A stretch of 64,000 nucleotides of DNA. Source: Psychrobacter proteolyticus (GTDB lineage: Bacteria > Pseudomonadota > Gammaproteobacteria > Pseudomonadales > Moraxellaceae). Positions 62,441-64,000 of the stretch are shown one piece after another. The notes under the pieces were generated by a model. The model ran no database searches, had not been told where the DNA came from, and was given only the letters and a program-made list of their open reading frames with translations. The position numbers were made by a program, and so were the translations under genes. The stretch lies in NCBI RefSeq assembly GCF_003350005.1, contig NZ_QLKS01000001.1, positions 415,946 through 479,945 on the forward strand. The letters run 5' to 3'. Numbering within the stretch: the stretch's first letter is position 1; the number at the start of each line of letters is the position of its first letter.

Positions 62441-63498
62441 TATTCACCTGCTCCTAGTCTTTCACGTTGATAGCTGCCATCTTGGACGCGCCTACACCAT
62501 TCTATATTATTTAAGTACCATTCGACCGTTTTTCTAATGCCACTATCAAACGTCTCAATAGGCATCCATTTCAACTCATCAGCAATTTTGCTAGCATCAA
62601 TGGCATAGCGCAAATCATGTCCTGGACGGTCTTTTACAAACGTAATCAATGATTCATACTGCTGACCATTTGCCTGTGGCTTTAACTCATCCAAAATTTG
62701 GCAGATCGTCTTGACTACTTCGATATTCTGTTTTTCGTTGTGCCCGCCGATGTTATAAGTCTCTCCTATTACTCCTTCAGTAACCACTGTATATAAAGCC
62801 CGTGCATGATCTTCTACAAACAACCAATCACGTATTTGATCGCCCTTACCATAAATAGGTAATGCCTTCCCATCTAAAGCATTCAAGATAACTAACGGAA
62901 TCAGCTTTTCAGGGAAATGGTAAGGGCCATAATTATTAGAACAGTTAGTGACTAAAATAGGCAGGCTATAGGTACGATGCCATGCTCGTACTAGATGGTC
63001 TGAGCTAGCTTTAGACGCAGAGTAAGGTGAGCTTGGTGCATAAGGAGTAATTTCAGTAAATAAATCATTTGTCCCTTCTAGATCACCGTAGACCTCATCT
63101 GTAGAGATGTGATGAAACTTGAATTGTTGCTTTCCTATGTCATCAAGACTCTGCCAGTATTGACGTGCCACTTCTAATAGATGATAAGTCCCTACGATAT
63201 TAGTATTAATAAACTCAGCTGGTCCATCAATAGAGCGATCTACATGTGACTCTGCAGCTAAATGCATGACAAGATTAGGCTGAAAACTGTCAAATGCTTG
63301 CTCTAATGCTTCTTTGTTACAGATATCAATCTGTTGAAACTTATATCTAGCACTCTGTTCAATATCTTTGAGGGATTCTAAGTTACCTGCATAGGTTAGC
63401 TTATCGACATTTAAAACTTCATCATCAGTATTATGGATGATATGACGGATAACAGCAGAGCCGATAAACCCTGCGCCACCAGTAACTAATATTTTCAT
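62440..63498 (-). CDS. rmlB: dTDP-glucose 4,6-dehydratase RmlB
   Basis: A 352-residue SDR enzyme converting dTDP-glucose to dTDP-4-keto-6-deoxyglucose. It has the NAD site [31 protein letters not shown], the active-site triple [12 protein letters not shown] and the YxxxK motif in [14 protein letters not shown], then [24 protein letters not shown] and [18 protein letters not shown], all RmlB-specific. Full length. The keto sugar goes to the VioA/FdtB-like aminotransferase; no rmlC or rmlD is seen, so rhamnose is not the product here. Confidence 0.97.
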   Translation of the reverse strand: MKILVTGGAGFIGSAVIRHIIHNTDDEVLNVDKLTYAGNLESLKDIEQSARYKFQQIDICNKEALEQAFDSFQPNLVMHLAAESHVDRSIDGPAEFINTNIVGTYHLLEVARQYWQSLDDIGKQQFKFHHISTDEVYGDLEGTNDLFTEITPYAPSSPYSASKASSDHLVRAWHRTYSLPILVTNCSNNYGPYHFPEKLIPLVILNALDGKALPIYGKGDQIRDWLFVEDHARALYTVVTEGVIGETYNIGGHNEKQNIEVVKTICQILDELKPQANGQQYESLITFVKDRPGHDLRYAIDASKIADELKWMPIETFDSGIRKTVEWYLNNIEWCRRVQDGSYQRERLGAGE

Positions 63499-63516
63499 AA
63501 AAATCTACTTATTTTC

Positions 63517-64000
63517 TTAAGTTAAGGACTTAACATACCAAGGCATCGCTTTTTCAATACCTTGAATAATATTAAAATGCGGCGCATAGCCTAACCCATT
63601 CTGTATTTTACTAATGTCAGCCTGACTATGACGCACATCCCCTGCTCTAAAATCTCGATAGACTGGTGCTTGAGTGTAGCTAATGCCATTAGTACTTAAA
63701 TGCTCTTTAAGCGCTGAAAACAGCATATTAAGGGTAGTGCGTCCACCTACTGCCACATTATAAACTTGGTTTTTAGCTTCTTCAGCAGCAGTCGCTGCCA
63801 AAACATTAGCCTGCACAGCATTTTCAATAAAGTTAAAATCGCGACTGGTATCGCCATCACCATTGATAAATACCTCATCACCAGCGATCATGGCAGCCGT
63901 CCATTTTGGTATTACCGCTGCATAGGCACCATCAGGGGTTTGACGCTTACCAAATATATTAAAGTACCGCAAACCAATAGTATTAAAACCATAAGTACGT
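63517..64000 (-). CDS. UDP-GlcNAc C4-epimerase-like SDR (WbpP/TviC type), N-terminus outside window
   Basis: The C-terminal 160 or so residues of an extended SDR enzyme. The frame is open to the right edge ([21 protein letters not shown]), so the start is beyond base 64000; the TTG at 63972 is internal. [38 protein letters not shown] wording (here [18 protein letters not shown], then [25 protein letters not shown]) is very close to WbpP/TviC-type UDP-GlcNAc 4-epimerases, which make UDP-GalNAc or the GalNAcA precursor. The NAD site and catalytic Tyr are outside the window. It stands upstream of rmlB in the same direction. Confidence 0.9.
   Translation of the reverse strand, partial: RTYGFNTIGLRYFNIFGKRQTPDGAYAAVIPKWTAAMIAGDEVFINGDGDTSRDFNFIENAVQANVLAATAAEEAKNQVYNVAVGGRTTLNMLFSALKEHLSTNGISYTQAPVYRDFRAGDVRHSQADISKIQNGLGYAPHFNIIQGIEKAMPWYVKSLT

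Noticed and set aside
1-64000. Insertion sequences, prophage, CRISPR-Cas or a complete defence system
   Set aside because: I found no transposase, integrase, phage structural gene, Cas gene or defence operon on either strand.

Overview
The window looks like chromosomal DNA of a gammaproteobacterium of the Moraxellaceae, most probably Psychrobacter. This rests on the set of protein families recognised by eye (RluF, YaiL, GlpM, YnjBCDF, a Bap-type adhesin with its own type I exporter, a Wzi/PglC-type capsule cluster) and on moderate GC content. The species assignment is inference.

Layout. 1-4.7 kb: thiol and redox proteins (FrnE-like DsbA cut by the window edge, YghU, a peroxiredoxin-like protein), a YihG-like acyltransferase and a TolA/TonB-like anchored protein of unknown role. 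4.8-14.0 kb, minus strand: a type I secretion locus with membrane fusion protein, ABC exporter, TolC-like outer membrane protein and a 1236-residue Ig-repeat adhesin. 14.8-20.6 kb: a double cupin, a tandem universal stress protein, YaiL, a DoxX-like protein and a TVP38-flavoprotein disulfide reductase fusion. 20.7-25.3 kb: an ynjBCD-ynjF importer group preceded by a long imperfect hairpin.

26.2-37.0 kb is a minus-strand operon that reads as 2-ketoarginine/4-guanidinobutyrate catabolism: guanidinobutyrase, NCS1 permease, nitrilase-family amidase, metallo-beta-lactamase-fold protein, AruI-like decarboxylase, Dld, YjiH and an aldehyde dehydrogenase. A divergent LysR regulator with a TTG start follows, and a clear palindrome lies between the two. 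The aminotransferase AruH is not present, and Dld may take its place as the source of the 2-keto acid (inference). 38-42.4 kb: a CvrA/NhaP2-type antiporter, GlpM and an indolepyruvate-decarboxylase-type enzyme. tRNA-Gly(GCC), with a strong promoter and terminator, follows at 42.6 kb.

43.2-46.2 kb is a decaying PQQ locus. A PQQ-type sugar dehydrogenase lipoprotein and a DUF2231 membrane partner lie divergently from an intact 24-residue pqqA with its own RBS and terminator. Right behind pqqA lies a clear pqqB pseudogene with several nonsense codons, mostly former Gln codons, and at least one frameshift. pqqC, pqqD and pqqE are absent from this place.

46.4-50.2 kb: DUF1244, an SRPBCC protein, RluF and the capsule protein Wzi. 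50.2-64.0 kb, minus strand: a Wzx/Wzy-type surface polysaccharide cluster. It contains rmlB, rmlA, a VioA-like aminotransferase and an acetyltransferase (probably dTDP-Qui4NAc), flippase, three glycosyltransferases, a pyruvyl transferase, a putative polymerase, a PglC-like initiating transferase, a second acetyltransferase and aminotransferase, and a MaoC-fold protein. A UDP-GlcNAc-epimerase-type gene runs off the right edge. The middle of this cluster (about 54.3-60.5 kb) is visibly more AT-rich and is the likely exchanged segment.
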